Shown here: in pieces, positions 38,434 through 47,314 of the stretch
Layout of the letters: every line of letters starts with the position of its first letter
How positions within the stretch are numbered: the stretch's first letter is position 1
From: Thermoleophilaceae bacterium
GTDB lineage: Bacteria; Actinomycetota; Thermoleophilia; Solirubrobacterales; Thermoleophilaceae
Assembly (NCBI GenBank): GCA_040901445.1
Contig: JBBDYQ010000025.1
Coordinates: forward strand, 125,925-189,924
Direction of reading: 5' to 3'
DNA length: 64,000 nucleotides
Program-made: the position numbers and the translations under genes
The notes under the pieces: generated by a model
Seen by the model: only the letters and a program-made list of their open reading frames with translations
Databases searched by the model: none
What the model was told of the DNA's origin: nothing

Positions 38434-41133
38434 TCACAGCTCCCAGTCCATCGGGGTCTCCGGCTCGTAGGCGCACCACGTCCCCGTCCGCACCGCGTTG
38501 CGCAGATGGCGAGCGAGCGCTGGGTGCTCCGCCTCGATCTTGCGCACGGCGTTGCGGATGCGCCAGGCGACGGCGGTGCGGGCGCGCTCGGCTGGGTCGC
38601 CTGTCCGGCGCACACGGCCGCCGAGGCCGTACGCGGACTCGAGCGCTGCGGCGATCGCGCCCAGCTCGTTCTGGGCGCGCTCGGCCCTCACCGGATCGTG
38701 CGCGCGCCGCGCGTCCTCGATCTCGGAGCGCAGCTCCTCGATGCGCGCCCTGTACTCGTCACGCGCGCGGGCGTCCATGACCTCGCCGAGGTCGCCGCCG
38801 GTGGGCGCCGGGCCCGCCTCGCCCGCAAGCTCCAGGCAGTGGACCTCCCGCCCCGGCGCCGCCAGCAGCGCCGCGATGTCGGTGAGGCCCTTGAGGTGGG
38901 GGAGGCGCACCGTGGCGTCCCTGTAGGCGAGCGTCCAGAGGTCGCCGTCGCGGCGGAAGACCGCGCCCGCGCCGGGGGCGGGAGCGGCATCCGGCGGCGC
39001 CTGGTCGGCCCCCGCGGCCAGCCGCTCGACGGCCAGGGCGGCGAGCGAGTCGAGCGTCCCGGCCCGCTCGCCGTCGGTGACCGCGCCCGAGCGGGCTCCG
39101 TCCACCAGCCCGCGCTCCAGCGGCGGCACCGCACGCGCCCCGGGCGCGCCGTCGGCGGCCGCCAGCAGCCGCGCGGCGACGTCGCGCTGGCCCTGTGCCG
39201 CGAGCGCGACTGCCGCCGAGCGCAGCGCGTCCCACATCTGCGCGCGGTCCCCGGCGCGCCGGAAGTGGTCGAGCGCGGCGCCGATCAGCTCGACCGCCCG
39301 GTCGTGCTCTCCCTCCAGCGCAGCCACGACGCCGAGTTGCCGCAGGCTCACCCCGATCGTGAGCGGGAAGTCCACCGAGCGGGCGGTGGCGAGGCTTTTC
39401 TCGAAGCGGGCGCGGGCGCCCGCGGTGTCGCCGGAGTGGAGGAGGATCGTGCCGAGGATGTAGCCGGTCCAGCCGCACATGTGCGGGCTTCCGGCCTCCT
39501 CCGCGCGCGCCAGGATCGCGGCCGCCAGTTCCGTGCCCGCCTCGGATTCGCCGATTGCGGCGAGCGCCTGGGCGCGGAGCACCGACATCTCGAGCGCCAC
39601 GTAGGTCGCACCCTGGGCCTGGGCCAGCTCCGAGCACTCGGTGAGCAGGCGCGCCGCCGCCTCCACGTCGGGATCGAAGTGGTAGGCCTCGAGTGCCAGC
39701 GCCCGGCGCGCGATGAGCGCGGGCGCGCCGTCCTCCTCGAGCTCGATCGCGGCGAGGGCGCGCTCGCGGGCGAGGTCGGGCCTGCCCAGCACGAAATGGC
39801 CGGTGGCGGCCACGCCGAGCGCCGACGCGCCGAGGGGGTGCGCCGCGCAGTCCCAGCGCGCCAGCGCCTGCTCCGCGAGCTCGGTGACCTCGGCCGCGGC
39901 CACGGAGTGCACCACCACCCACAGCGGCCGCAGCAGCCGGAGCGCGCGGTCAGGCGCCCCGTCATTTGCCAGGCACCAGCGAAGCGCCGCCATCGGCTCG
40001 CCGAACTCCGACAGGCTGGAGAAGCCGATGCCGTCCCACGACCACGACAGCGACGTCGTCACGGTCATCCGGTCCGCCCAATCCGCGCAGCGGTCTGCGT
40101 GATGCTCGCGCAGCGGCTCGAGCTCCCCGCGCTCTGAGAGTCGCTCACGGGCGTACCCGCGCAGGGTCTCGAGCATCCCGTACAGCGTCCGGCCCGGCGC
40201 ATCGCGGGTCGTGACCAGCGAGCGGTCCACGAGCGCGTCGAGCAGGTCGAGCACCTCGCCGTCGCCGATCGGCGCGGCGCCGCAGATCTCCTCCACGGCG
40301 ACAGCGCCGGCGCCCGACGAGAACACGCCCATGCGGTCGAACAGGAGCCGCTCGCCCTCGGACAGAAGCCCGTACGACCAGTCCACGGCGGCCCGCAGGC
40401 TCGCGTGACGGCGGTCGGCGGTGCCCTTGCGGCGGGTGAGCAGCGAGAAGCGCTCCTCCAGGCGGTCGGCGATCTCACCCGGGCTCATCGAGCGCGAGCG
40501 CGCCGCGGCCAGCTCGAGGGCGAGCGGAAGGCCGTCCACGCCCCGGCACAGGCGCGCGACGTCAGCGGCGTTGTGGTCGTCCAGCCGGAAACCGTCACGG
40601 ACGGCCGCGGCACGCGCCGCGAACAGGCGGGCGGCGTGGGAGCCGGTGACGCCCCGCAGCGTGTCGTCGCCGGGGAGCCCGAGCGGCTCCAGCAGCAGCA
40701 CGTGCTCGCCGGGGGCCCCGAGCGTCTCCCTGCTGGTGGCCAGCACCCGGGCGGCCGCGGACGCCGCCAGCGCGGCGATCTCCGCCGCGGCCTCCGTCAC
40801 GTGCTCACAGTTGTCGAGCACGAGCAGCAGCTCGCGGTCGGCCAGCAGCTCGGCGAGCCTCTCGGCTGCGTCCTCCCGAGTGACGTCGCGGGCGCCCAGC
40901 GCCGCCGCGGCCGCGAGAGCCACGTCACCTCCGGGCTCCAGGACGGTCAGGTCCACCCACTTCACGCCATCGGCCAGCTCGGGCGCCAGGCTCTCCGCCG
41001 CGTCGCGGGCGAGCGTGGTCTTCCCGACGCCACCCGGCCCAGTGAGGGTGACCACCGGGGCAGCGCGCACGAGCTCCGCCAGCCGGGCCGACTCGCGCTC
41101 GCGCCCGATAAGTCTGTTCCCCCCTTCACCCAC
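38434..41133 (-). CDS. AfsR/LuxR-type NB-ARC ATPase regulator
   Basis: An approximately 899-residue signal-transduction ATPase. The NTPase part has P-loop TLTGPGGVGKTTLARD (about 32-46), Walker B LLLVLDNCEHV (about 103-113) and the NB-ARC SREPL-like ATSRETL plus GLPLALELAAARSR. Helical TPR-like repeats occupy about 390-700. The C-terminus (about 745-790, LWTLAYRDATVRLPHLKGLTDIAALLAAP) resembles the winged-helix-like module at the end of many actinobacterial predictors of this class, followed by a helical tail. There is no LuxR DNA-binding domain, so it may act on a partner. The start is uncertain: GTG 41133 is taken, since upstream codons run into a hairpin element. Confidence 0.78.
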   Translation of the reverse strand: MGEGGNRLIGRERESARLAELVRAAPVVTLTGPGGVGKTTLARDAAESLAPELADGVKWVDLTVLEPGGDVALAAAAALGARDVTREDAAERLAELLADRELLLVLDNCEHVTEAAAEIAALAASAAARVLATSRETLGAPGEHVLLLEPLGLPGDDTLRGVTGSHAARLFAARAAAVRDGFRLDDHNAADVARLCRGVDGLPLALELAAARSRSMSPGEIADRLEERFSLLTRRKGTADRRHASLRAAVDWSYGLLSEGERLLFDRMGVFSSGAGAVAVEEICGAAPIGDGEVLDLLDALVDRSLVTTRDAPGRTLYGMLETLRGYARERLSERGELEPLREHHADRCADWADRMTVTTSLSWSWDGIGFSSLSEFGEPMAALRWCLANDGAPDRALRLLRPLWVVVHSVAAAEVTELAEQALARWDCAAHPLGASALGVAATGHFVLGRPDLARERALAAIELEEDGAPALIARRALALEAYHFDPDVEAAARLLTECSELAQAQGATYVALEMSVLRAQALAAIGESEAGTELAAAILARAEEAGSPHMCGWTGYILGTILLHSGDTAGARARFEKSLATARSVDFPLTIGVSLRQLGVVAALEGEHDRAVELIGAALDHFRRAGDRAQMWDALRSAAVALAAQGQRDVAARLLAAADGAPGARAVPPLERGLVDGARSGAVTDGERAGTLDSLAALAVERLAAGADQAPPDAAPAPGAGAVFRRDGDLWTLAYRDATVRLPHLKGLTDIAALLAAPGREVHCLELAGEAGPAPTGGDLGEVMDARARDEYRARIEELRSEIEDARRAHDPVRAERAQNELGAIAAALESAYGLGGRVRRTGDPAERARTAVAWRIRNAVRKIEAEHPALARHLRNAVRTGTWCAYEPETPMDWEL

Positions 41134-41172
41134 CTGGGTCAAGCCTACGCCCGCGGTGAGCCGCGGAGCCGC

Positions 41173-41240
41173 GGGGTCAGGTCTTGCAATGCAACAGGTG
41201 CCTTCGGCACGAGTTCTGTTGCATTGCAAGACCTGACCCC
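41173..41240. repeat. hairpin element, family A, copy 1
   Basis: A perfect 25-bp stem (41173-41197 with 41216-41240) starts with GGGGTCAGGTCTTGCAATGC. The loop holds a second hairpin, GTGCC-TTC-GGCAC, and the bulge GAGTT. It lies between the divergent regulator and hydrolase genes. Copies 2-4 keep this plan with other arm sequences. Confidence 0.9.
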
Positions 41241-41249
41241 GTTTCGGGT

Positions 41250-41266
41250 GCCTCACGATGTGAGGC
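41250..41266. promoter_or_regulatory. palindrome before alpha/beta hydrolase gene
   Basis: GCCTCAC and GTGAGGC face each other around GAT (41250-41266), just after the family A hairpin and 21 bp before the hydrolase ATG. The symmetric CCTCAC/GTGAGG core is a plausible operator for a dimeric regulator. No binder is assigned. Confidence 0.42.
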
Positions 41267-41287
41267 GCCCCCTCACGCCTTGGGGGC

Positions 41288-42094
41288 ATGATCGAAATCA
41301 CCACTCCAACCTGGCTCTGGCACACCGAGCGCGGGACCGGGCCGGATGTCCTGCTCATCGGCGGCCTGGGGGACTCCCACGCCGCCTGGCAGGCCCAGCT
41401 CGACGCGCTCTCGGACCGTTACCGGCTGATCGCGCCCGATAACCGCGGCGCGGGCCGCACGCCGCTCCCTCCCGACGGGGTGACCTTTCCCGCGGCGGCC
41501 GACGACGCCGCGGCGCTGCTGCGCGACCTCGGTGTCGAGAGCGCCCACGTGGCCGGCTTCTCCGGCGGCGGGGCCATCGCGCAGGAGGTTGCGCTCCGGC
41601 ATCCCGGCCTGGTCTCCAGCCTGGTGCTCGTGAGCACCTGGTGCCGTCCGGACGAGTACTGCCGGCGGATGGTCCGCAGCTGGATCACCGCGGCCGCGAC
41701 GGCCCAGGACGAGCGCGAGCTGCTGTCGGCGTTCTACCTCTGGATCTACACGCGCCGCGCCCACGAGGACGGCAGTGTGGACCGCTTCGTCGACGAGGTG
41801 CTCGCCGACCAGCATCCCCAGACTCCCGAGGCCTTCGTGGCGTGGGCCGAGGCGTCCCTCGAGCACGACACCGCCGACCGGCTGGGGGCGATCGACGTTC
41901 CCGCGCTGGTGATCGCCGGTGACGAGGACATCGCGATCCCGCCGCGCTTCTCCCAGGAGATCGCGGCGCGGGTGCCCGACGCCCGGCTGGTGGTCCTGCC
42001 CGGCGAGGCGCATCAGCCCTTCCAGGAGTCGCCCGAGCGCTTCAACGACCTCGTGGACGGCTTCTGGCGCGAGGTCGAGGGGAGGCGGTCGTGA
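41288..42094 (+). CDS. alpha/beta hydrolase
   Basis: A 268-residue cytosolic enzyme of the alpha/beta-hydrolase fold. The oxyanion-hole loop is LLIGGLGDSHAAW, the nucleophile elbow is VAGFSGGGAIAQE (about residue 95), the acid Asp is in VIAGDEDIAIPP (about 214) and the His in LPGEAHQPF (about 242). Close relatives include 3-oxoadipate enol-lactonase-like and ester hydrolases; the substrate is not identifiable. It is coupled to the following small gene, and the operon probably extends to the methyltransferase. Confidence 0.85.
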   Translation: MIEITTPTWLWHTERGTGPDVLLIGGLGDSHAAWQAQLDALSDRYRLIAPDNRGAGRTPLPPDGVTFPAAADDAAALLRDLGVESAHVAGFSGGGAIAQEVALRHPGLVSSLVLVSTWCRPDEYCRRMVRSWITAAATAQDERELLSAFYLWIYTRRAHEDGSVDRFVDEVLADQHPQTPEAFVAWAEASLEHDTADRLGAIDVPALVIAGDEDIAIPPRFSQEIAARVPDARLVVLPGEAHQPFQESPERFNDLVDGFWREVEGRRS

Positions 42095-42429
42095 TGCGCC
42101 GCGCAGCTCTCGCAGTCGCCCTCGCGGCTGCCGCCGCCGTCCCCGCAAGCGCACACGCCATGGACTATCGCCTGGTGGCCGACGCGCGCGGCGCCGAGGC
42201 GGGCGTGGGCCAGATGGCCGTGCTCGCGGTGGCTCCCGACGGCGAGGTCGTGGCCACGTTCCGCGTGGCCAAGGCCACGCTGCGCGGCGAGGCCGGCCGG
42301 CGCCTGGCGCTGGTCCTGCGCCGGCGGTCGCTCGTGGAGCTCCGCCAGCCGTTTCACCCTCCGGCGGAGCCCGAGCCCGACGTGCACCTGATCGACCTGC
42401 CCCTGTTCGACCTGCTTCCGAAGGAGTGA
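42094..42429 (+). CDS. small exported protein
   Basis: A 111-residue protein with a signal peptide (about 1-23, ending SAHA) and a mature domain of about 88 residues: strands around DYRLVADARGAEAG, VLAVAPDGEVVATFRVAKATL and a late LVELRQPFHPP. No family is recognised. The ATG at 42094 uses the last base of the hydrolase stop (a GTG at 42091 is an alternative), so it is translationally coupled. Function is unknown. Confidence 0.68.
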   Translation: MRRAALAVALAAAAAVPASAHAMDYRLVADARGAEAGVGQMAVLAVAPDGEVVATFRVAKATLRGEAGRRLALVLRRRSLVELRQPFHPPAEPEPDVHLIDLPLFDLLPKE

Positions 42430-42436
42430 CGACCAC

Positions 42437-43522
42437 ATGACTACCGAGACCATTCCCACGGCCACCGCGGACGCCCTGATGGAGCGGGTGTTCGGCGCGT
42501 CGATCGCCGCGATGGACCTCGCGACGATCCACATCGGCCGCGAGCTGGGCCTCTACCAGACGCTGCGCGACGCCGGCGCCCTCAGCTCGGCCACGCTGGC
42601 AGCCATGACCGGCACCGACGAGCGCTACGTGCGCGAGTGGCTGGAGCACCAGGCGGTGTCGGAGATCCTCGAGGCGGAGGAGGGCGCGGTCGATCCCGAG
42701 CGGCGCCGCTTCTCGCTCCCCGCCGGGCATGCCGAGGCGCTGCTCGACCACACGAGCCCGAGCTCGGTGGGCCCGCTGGCACAGTTCGTGGTGGGCGAGA
42801 TCGTCCCGATCGAGCAGCTCATCGCGGCCTTCCGCAGCGGCGAGGGCGTGCCGTATGACGCCTATCCGATCTGCCGCGAGGGCCAGGCCGAGGTCAACCG
42901 CCCGCTGTTCGTGCACGAGCTGGCGTCGTGGATCGAGGCGCTGGGCGAGCAGCACGAGGCGTTCTCCGCCCGCGGCGGCCGGGTGGCCGACGTGGCCTGC
43001 GGCTCCGGCTGGTCGTCGATCGAGCTGGCGCGGGCCTACCCGCGCGTGCACGTGGACGGCTACGACCTCGACGCTCCGTCGATCGCGATGGCGAATGACA
43101 ACCTGGCCGGCAGCGGGCTCGCGGACCGCGTGCGCTTCCTCGCCGCGGACGCGGCCGACGCCGCGCCCGGCGTGCGCTACGACCTCGTGACGATCTTCGA
43201 GGCGGTGCACGACCTGGCGCGGCCGGTGGAGGTGCTGGAGTCGGCGCGGCGGATGCTCGCTCCCGGCGGCGTGGTGCTGGTGGCCGACGAGAAGGTGGCG
43301 CACGAGTTCGAGGCCCCCGGCGACGACGTGGAGCGGCTGATGTACGGCTACAGCGTGCTGTTCTGCCTGCCCACGAGCCGCGAGGAGCAGCCCTCTGCCG
43401 CCACCGGCACGGCCATGCGCCCGCACACGATGGAGGGCTACGCCGAGGCCGCCGGCTTCTCCCGCACCGACGTGCTCGACATCGACAACGACATCTGGCG
43501 CTTCTACCGCCTGGTGCCGTAG
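42437..43522 (+). CDS. SAM-dependent methyltransferase with winged helix
   Basis: A 361-residue class I methyltransferase. The N-terminal half (about 10-100) is a winged-helix dimer domain of the O-methyltransferase or Rv2258c type: TIHIGRELGLYQTLRDAGALSSATLAAMTGTDERYVREWL. SAM motif I is VADVACGSGWSSIELA (about 182-197), then VDGYDLDAPSI and FEAVHDLARPVEVL. C-terminal PHTMEGYAEAAGFSRTDVL closes the fold. The acceptor is unknown. The start lies seven bases after the small exported gene, so the three genes probably form an operon. Confidence 0.85.
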   Translation: MTTETIPTATADALMERVFGASIAAMDLATIHIGRELGLYQTLRDAGALSSATLAAMTGTDERYVREWLEHQAVSEILEAEEGAVDPERRRFSLPAGHAEALLDHTSPSSVGPLAQFVVGEIVPIEQLIAAFRSGEGVPYDAYPICREGQAEVNRPLFVHELASWIEALGEQHEAFSARGGRVADVACGSGWSSIELARAYPRVHVDGYDLDAPSIAMANDNLAGSGLADRVRFLAADAADAAPGVRYDLVTIFEAVHDLARPVEVLESARRMLAPGGVVLVADEKVAHEFEAPGDDVERLMYGYSVLFCLPTSREEQPSAATGTAMRPHTMEGYAEAAGFSRTDVLDIDNDIWRFYRLVP

Positions 43523-43541
43523 CGGGCGGACCTCGCCGGAG

Positions 43542-46100
43542 CTACCCGCCGCAGGCACGCACGTCCAGCGTGCCGCGGCGGGTGGTGAAGGTCGCGCGCA
43601 GGACCTGCGTGGCGGCGTCCCAGTCGAACGGCAGCGGCTGGCCTCCCAGCGTCACCGTGCAGGGCTCGAACGGCCCCTTCAGCGTCGCGAGCGATGCCTG
43701 CAGCTCGTAGCTGCGCTCGCGCTTGCCGCCCACCCGCAGGGTCCAGCGGCCGCCCCTGGCGTGCTCGCGGGACGCCAGGTGCTCGCCGTTGCCCATCCCC
43801 GCGCGCCGGGCGCCGCGCGGGAACGCCAGCAGGCGCATGTTGTCCGCGCGGTCGGAGGCCTGGACCAGTCCCGCGAGGTCGCCCACGCCCGACAGCGTGT
43901 CCACGTCGGGCGGGAGCATCGGGATCACGGCGCCGGCGCGCACGAGCAGCGGCATCTCGGCCAGCGGGGCCGGGAGGCTCACGCGGCCGCCGCCGGGCAG
44001 CAGCTCGGCGGCTCCCAGCTCGAGGCCGCCGCTGGTCTCGTCGTAGCCCGCGGAGCGCCAGAGGTCCACCCAGGGCCCGCTCGGCAGGTGGAAGGCGCGC
44101 GAGCGCGCCCCCGGCTCGACCACCGGGGCGGCCAGCAGGTCACGGCCGAACAGCAGCTCGGTCTGGGAGCGCACGGCCTGAGGATCGTCGGGGAAGGCCA
44201 GCGCGAGGTGGCGGCTCACGGGCAGCCCGCTGCGCTGGTACGCCTCGCCCGCTGCGGCGATGTAGGGCTGGAGCTGGGTGCGCAGCTTGGCCCAGCGGCG
44301 GAAGACGGGCAGCACCGCGGGGTCCCAGACCTCGGCGCGGTCGCCCTCGAGCCCCGGCAGGGCATAGCCGTCCTGCTGGGTGCGCATGATCCCGTTGACC
44401 GCGCCGAACTGGAGCCAGCGGATCTGCAGCTCGGCATCCGTTCGCGGGTTCACCACCGCGTGGAAGCCGCCGATGTCGGTGCCCCACCAGGCGATGCCCG
44501 ACAGGCCCATCGACAGCGCCTGGTGCACCGCCGCGCAGAGGCCGTCGGAGCAGCTCCAGTCCTCGGTCGGGTCACCGCCCCAGACGGCGCGGGCGCACGG
44601 CTGCACCCCGTGCCAGCCGGAGCGGATGAACACCGCCGGGGCGCGCTCGCCCGTGTGCTCGGTGGAGGCGCAGTGGTAGAGCACGGGGTAGGGGTTGTGC
44701 ATCTGCGTGCCGCGCTCGCCGTTGGCGAACACGGCGTTCGTGGGCGTGTACTCGCCGAAGTCCTCCATCCAGCCGTCGTAGCCGTGCTCGATGGCCTCGT
44801 CGAGCAGGCCGCCGTAGAACGCGCCGGCCTCCGGATGGCTGAAATCGATCTCGGAGATCAGCTTGTCCGCCGTGAACGGGTTGGAGAGCAGGTAGGGCTC
44901 GCCGCTCGGGTCCTTCACCAGCAGGCCGCGGCGCTCGGCCTCGTCGTGCACTCGCGTGTACTCGCGGCACACGTGCGGGTTGAAGTACGTGGTGATCCGG
45001 TAGCCCAGGCCGTGGTAGCGGGCCACGCGGTCGCGCTCGCGCTGCTCGTTGCCCACCTGCGACCCGCAGGGCAGGTAGTGCGTGTAGGTCTGCGCCACGC
45101 TGGCGGGCACGTCCTGCTCGCGGAAGCGCTCCTCCCAGCCGTCGCCGAACTGCACCCACGGCCCGAGCATCCAGGAGGCCGGCTCGGGTTGGCGGCCCAC
45201 CTTCTCGGAGTAGCGGCGCAGCACGTCCGCGGGGTCGGGCCCGGCGTAGACCTCGAAGCGGAAGCGGCTGCTCTCGGCCTGCGCCTGCCAGGCGCGGTCG
45301 GTGTGGTTGCGCAGGTTGAAGGCCGAGCGCTCCGGCTGGTCGAGCAGCACGCCGAAGCCGCGGGTGGACACGAGCCAGGGGATGGGGAAGTTCGTGGCGG
45401 TGGGCCCGCTGGGGAAGGTGAACTCGGGCACGAGCGGGCGCAGCAGCGGCTCGGCGACGCCGGACGAGAAGGGCCCCTCCTCGGACCAGTTGAAGACGTG
45501 GTTGCCCGTCTGGTCGACGGCGTTGGAGCGTTCGCCGAAGCCCAGGTAGCGCTCGCTCCCCACTGCTTCGAACGCGCTGCCCGACACCGACGCGTGCTCT
45601 GCCAGCGGCCCGGTCACACGCGACTCGACCGCCGCGATCCCGTCGCCGGTGCGCTCGACGTCGATGGCCAGGCGGTGCCCGAGCGGGTCATCGGTGGCGG
45701 CCTCGAGGGTGAGACCGTCCTCCGTGCGCTCGGCGCTGAGGAGGCGGGTGGCATGGAACCACACCGTCTCCACCTCGAGCGCGCGGTAGACGCCGAAGAC
45801 CGCGTTGTTGAAGATCGGCATGCGCAGGTCGAACGAGAAGCCGAGCGTGCCGTAGCGCGCGTGCAGGTCACCCGGCTCGCCGGGGGCCCCGGCGAGGGTG
45901 CGCAGCACGTCGCCGTCGGCAACGTCCACGAACTCCACCTGGAAGGGCTCCGGCTGCACGCGCACCGTGAGCGCGCCGGCGTCGAGCTCCAGCGGCTCTG
46001 CGGCGACCGCGGGTCCCGCGCAGATGCAGGCGACTGCCGCCAATGCGAGCGCGGCGGCCGTGGCGAGCCTCCCCTGATACATCAAGGCCGAGTATGTCAC
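43542..46100 (-). CDS. secreted GH31 glycoside hydrolase
   Basis: An 852-residue GH31 enzyme with an N-terminal signal (ending near AVAA). Residues 40-330 form the beta-sandwich, and the barrel (about 330-700) has the nucleophile in YDGWMEDFGEYTPTN and the acid/base in AVWGGDPTEDWSCSDGL; the C-terminal region is beta-rich. The WMEDFGEY and late WWGTDIGGF resemble the YihQ sulfoquinovosidase group as much as alpha-glucosidases, so the substrate (alpha-glucoside or sulfoquinovoside) is open. GTG 46100 has an AAGGGG site upstream; an ATG at 46082 is an alternative start. Confidence 0.85.
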   Translation of the reverse strand: MTYSALMYQGRLATAAALALAAVACICAGPAVAAEPLELDAGALTVRVQPEPFQVEFVDVADGDVLRTLAGAPGEPGDLHARYGTLGFSFDLRMPIFNNAVFGVYRALEVETVWFHATRLLSAERTEDGLTLEAATDDPLGHRLAIDVERTGDGIAAVESRVTGPLAEHASVSGSAFEAVGSERYLGFGERSNAVDQTGNHVFNWSEEGPFSSGVAEPLLRPLVPEFTFPSGPTATNFPIPWLVSTRGFGVLLDQPERSAFNLRNHTDRAWQAQAESSRFRFEVYAGPDPADVLRRYSEKVGRQPEPASWMLGPWVQFGDGWEERFREQDVPASVAQTYTHYLPCGSQVGNEQRERDRVARYHGLGYRITTYFNPHVCREYTRVHDEAERRGLLVKDPSGEPYLLSNPFTADKLISEIDFSHPEAGAFYGGLLDEAIEHGYDGWMEDFGEYTPTNAVFANGERGTQMHNPYPVLYHCASTEHTGERAPAVFIRSGWHGVQPCARAVWGGDPTEDWSCSDGLCAAVHQALSMGLSGIAWWGTDIGGFHAVVNPRTDAELQIRWLQFGAVNGIMRTQQDGYALPGLEGDRAEVWDPAVLPVFRRWAKLRTQLQPYIAAAGEAYQRSGLPVSRHLALAFPDDPQAVRSQTELLFGRDLLAAPVVEPGARSRAFHLPSGPWVDLWRSAGYDETSGGLELGAAELLPGGGRVSLPAPLAEMPLLVRAGAVIPMLPPDVDTLSGVGDLAGLVQASDRADNMRLLAFPRGARRAGMGNGEHLASREHARGGRWTLRVGGKRERSYELQASLATLKGPFEPCTVTLGGQPLPFDWDAATQVLRATFTTRRGTLDVRACGG

Positions 46101-46127
46101 GGGGATCCCCTTTGGCCGTGCAGGGCC

Positions 46128-46199
46128 ACCGGGGTCGGGTCATGTCCTGCACCGGGAGCTTCGCTCGAGTTCCGTTGCAGGACATGACCCGACCCCGGT
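46128..46199. repeat. hairpin element, family A, copy 2
   Basis: A 24-bp perfect stem (46128-46151 with 46176-46199) with GGGGTCGGGTCATGTCCTGC at its base; the internal hairpin is GAGC-TTC-GCTC with the bulge GAGTT. Arms differ from copy 1 but remain fully complementary. It lies downstream of copy 3, between the GH31 gene and the YgfZ gene. Confidence 0.9.
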
Positions 46200-46228
46200 T
46201 GCGTCGATCTGGACTACGCCCACCGTCG

Positions 46229-46300
46229 GGGGTGTCAGGTGCTGCGCTGCAACGGAACTCGTGCCGAAGGCACCCGGTGCAGCGCAGCACCTGACACCCC
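46229..46300. repeat. hairpin element, family A, copy 3
   Basis: A 23-bp perfect stem (46229-46251 with 46278-46300) starting GGGGTGTCAGGTGCTGCGCT, with the inner hairpin GTGCC-GAA-GGCAC and the bulge AACTC, the same loop as copy 1 in the other orientation. It ends 25 bp from the ygfZ stop, so it can terminate that transcript. Confidence 0.9.
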
Positions 46301-46324
46301 GGCGCGCGCCCCGGGCCAAGACCG

Positions 46325-47245
46325 TCAGCCAGAGACGAACGGCGGGTCCACGACGGTGGCGGTTGCGCCTTCATCGCCCGCCGCAAGCTCGTCACCCGGG
46401 CCCGCCTCGCGCCTCACCAGGGCGAGTGCGATCGGGCCATGCAGCGGGGAGACCGAGACGGAGCCCACGCGGCCCACGGGCTTCTCTCCCAACCGCAGCT
46501 CCGTGCCTCGCTCGACCTCCTCGGACAGCCGCAGGCCGCGCAGGTGGCGGTTGGGCTTGCCCCTCCAGTGCAGCCTGGCCACGGTCTCCTGGCCCACGTA
46601 GCAGCCCTTCTCGAAGTCCACCGCGCGCTCGTTCACGCCCGCCTCCTGCGGGATCGTGTCACCGTCCATGTCGTAGCCCAGCCGCGGGCGGCCGGACTCG
46701 ATGCGCAGGCACTCGGCCACCGCCTCGTCCACCTCGGGAACGCCGAGAGTCTCGCGCACGCCGGCGGCGTCGTCCGCCTCGCAGATCACGTCCACCCCGA
46801 GGTGGGTGGCCACGTAGCGCCCGTGCTCGCCGCTCACGTGGGCGTGCTCGGTGGCCGGCGGGGCGGCGTCGAGTGCGTCGCGCGCCGCCGGCCCCACCAG
46901 CGAGAGGATGACCATCCGCTCTGTCACGTCCTCGTGCTCCACCGCGCGGCCGATGGCGTAGGTCTCCACCGTCCAGCGCGCCGGCACCAGGCCGATCGGC
47001 TCAGTGTCGATCCAGAATCCGTCGTCGGTGCGCAGGATGCGCATGTCGGTGCGGAACTTGCCCTTGTGGGTGAGGATCGCGGCGTAGCAGCCCTCCCCGG
47101 GGGAGAGACGCTCCACGTCGTTGGTGACCTGGCCCTGGAGGAAGTCCGCAGCCTCGGCACCGCGCACGACCAGCTTGCCCCGCGCCGAGCGGTCCACGAG
47201 CCCGGCGGCCGTCGTGAGCAGGTCGTAGTCGGCGGTGGCGATCAC
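46325..47245 (-). CDS. ygfZ: folate-binding YgfZ/IBA57-like protein
   Basis: A 306-residue protein of the YgfZ/GcvT-like family, which uses tetrahydrofolate in Fe-S cluster maintenance. The signature KGCYVGQE is present (about residue 208-215), along with DRSARGKLVVRGAEAADFLQGQVTNDV near the N-terminus and FVRREAGPG-type LVRREAGPGDEL at the C-terminus. The GTG at 47245 gives a normal start (VIATADYDLLTTAAGLVDRS). It is divergent from the multicopper oxidase gene, with the DtxR-like box between them. Longer upstream readings are antisense to that gene. Confidence 0.88.
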   Translation of the reverse strand: MIATADYDLLTTAAGLVDRSARGKLVVRGAEAADFLQGQVTNDVERLSPGEGCYAAILTHKGKFRTDMRILRTDDGFWIDTEPIGLVPARWTVETYAIGRAVEHEDVTERMVILSLVGPAARDALDAAPPATEHAHVSGEHGRYVATHLGVDVICEADDAAGVRETLGVPEVDEAVAECLRIESGRPRLGYDMDGDTIPQEAGVNERAVDFEKGCYVGQETVARLHWRGKPNRHLRGLRLSEEVERGTELRLGEKPVGRVGSVSVSPLHGPIALALVRREAGPGDELAAGDEGATATVVDPPFVSG

Positions 47246-47278
47246 GTGCCCGATTCTACGAACCTCTTGCTCCTGGCA

Positions 47279-47294
47279 TTTAGACAGGCCTAAA
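47279..47294. promoter_or_regulatory. DtxR-like operator of the oxidase-ZIP operon
   Basis: TTTAGACAGGCCTAAA (47279-47294) is an imperfect palindrome, TTTAG...CTAAA, resembling DtxR/IdeR boxes (TTAGG...CCTAA). It ends 20 bp before the oxidase ATG at 47315, and the third gene of the operon encodes a DtxR-family regulator. It is one of very few A/T-rich palindromes in the window. Confidence 0.68.
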
Positions 47295-47314
47295 ACATGC
47301 TTCAATGGGGATGG

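Noticed and set aside
39264-39300. GCCGATCA string as another sigma-28 promoter
   Set aside because: It lies inside a coding gene with no TNAAG at the right spacing; the same holds for the string near 54487.
41134-41358. N-terminal extension of the NB-ARC regulator
   Set aside because: It reads through a family A hairpin and into the divergent hydrolase gene; the domain starts after 41133.
41273-43558. 761-codon minus-strand frame opposite the hydrolase and methyltransferase genes
   Set aside because: It covers three convincing + strand genes and encodes no recognisable domain.
46128-46300. Insertion sequence with terminal inverted repeats
   Set aside because: The inverted repeats are hairpins of about 70 bp each with no transposase between or near them.
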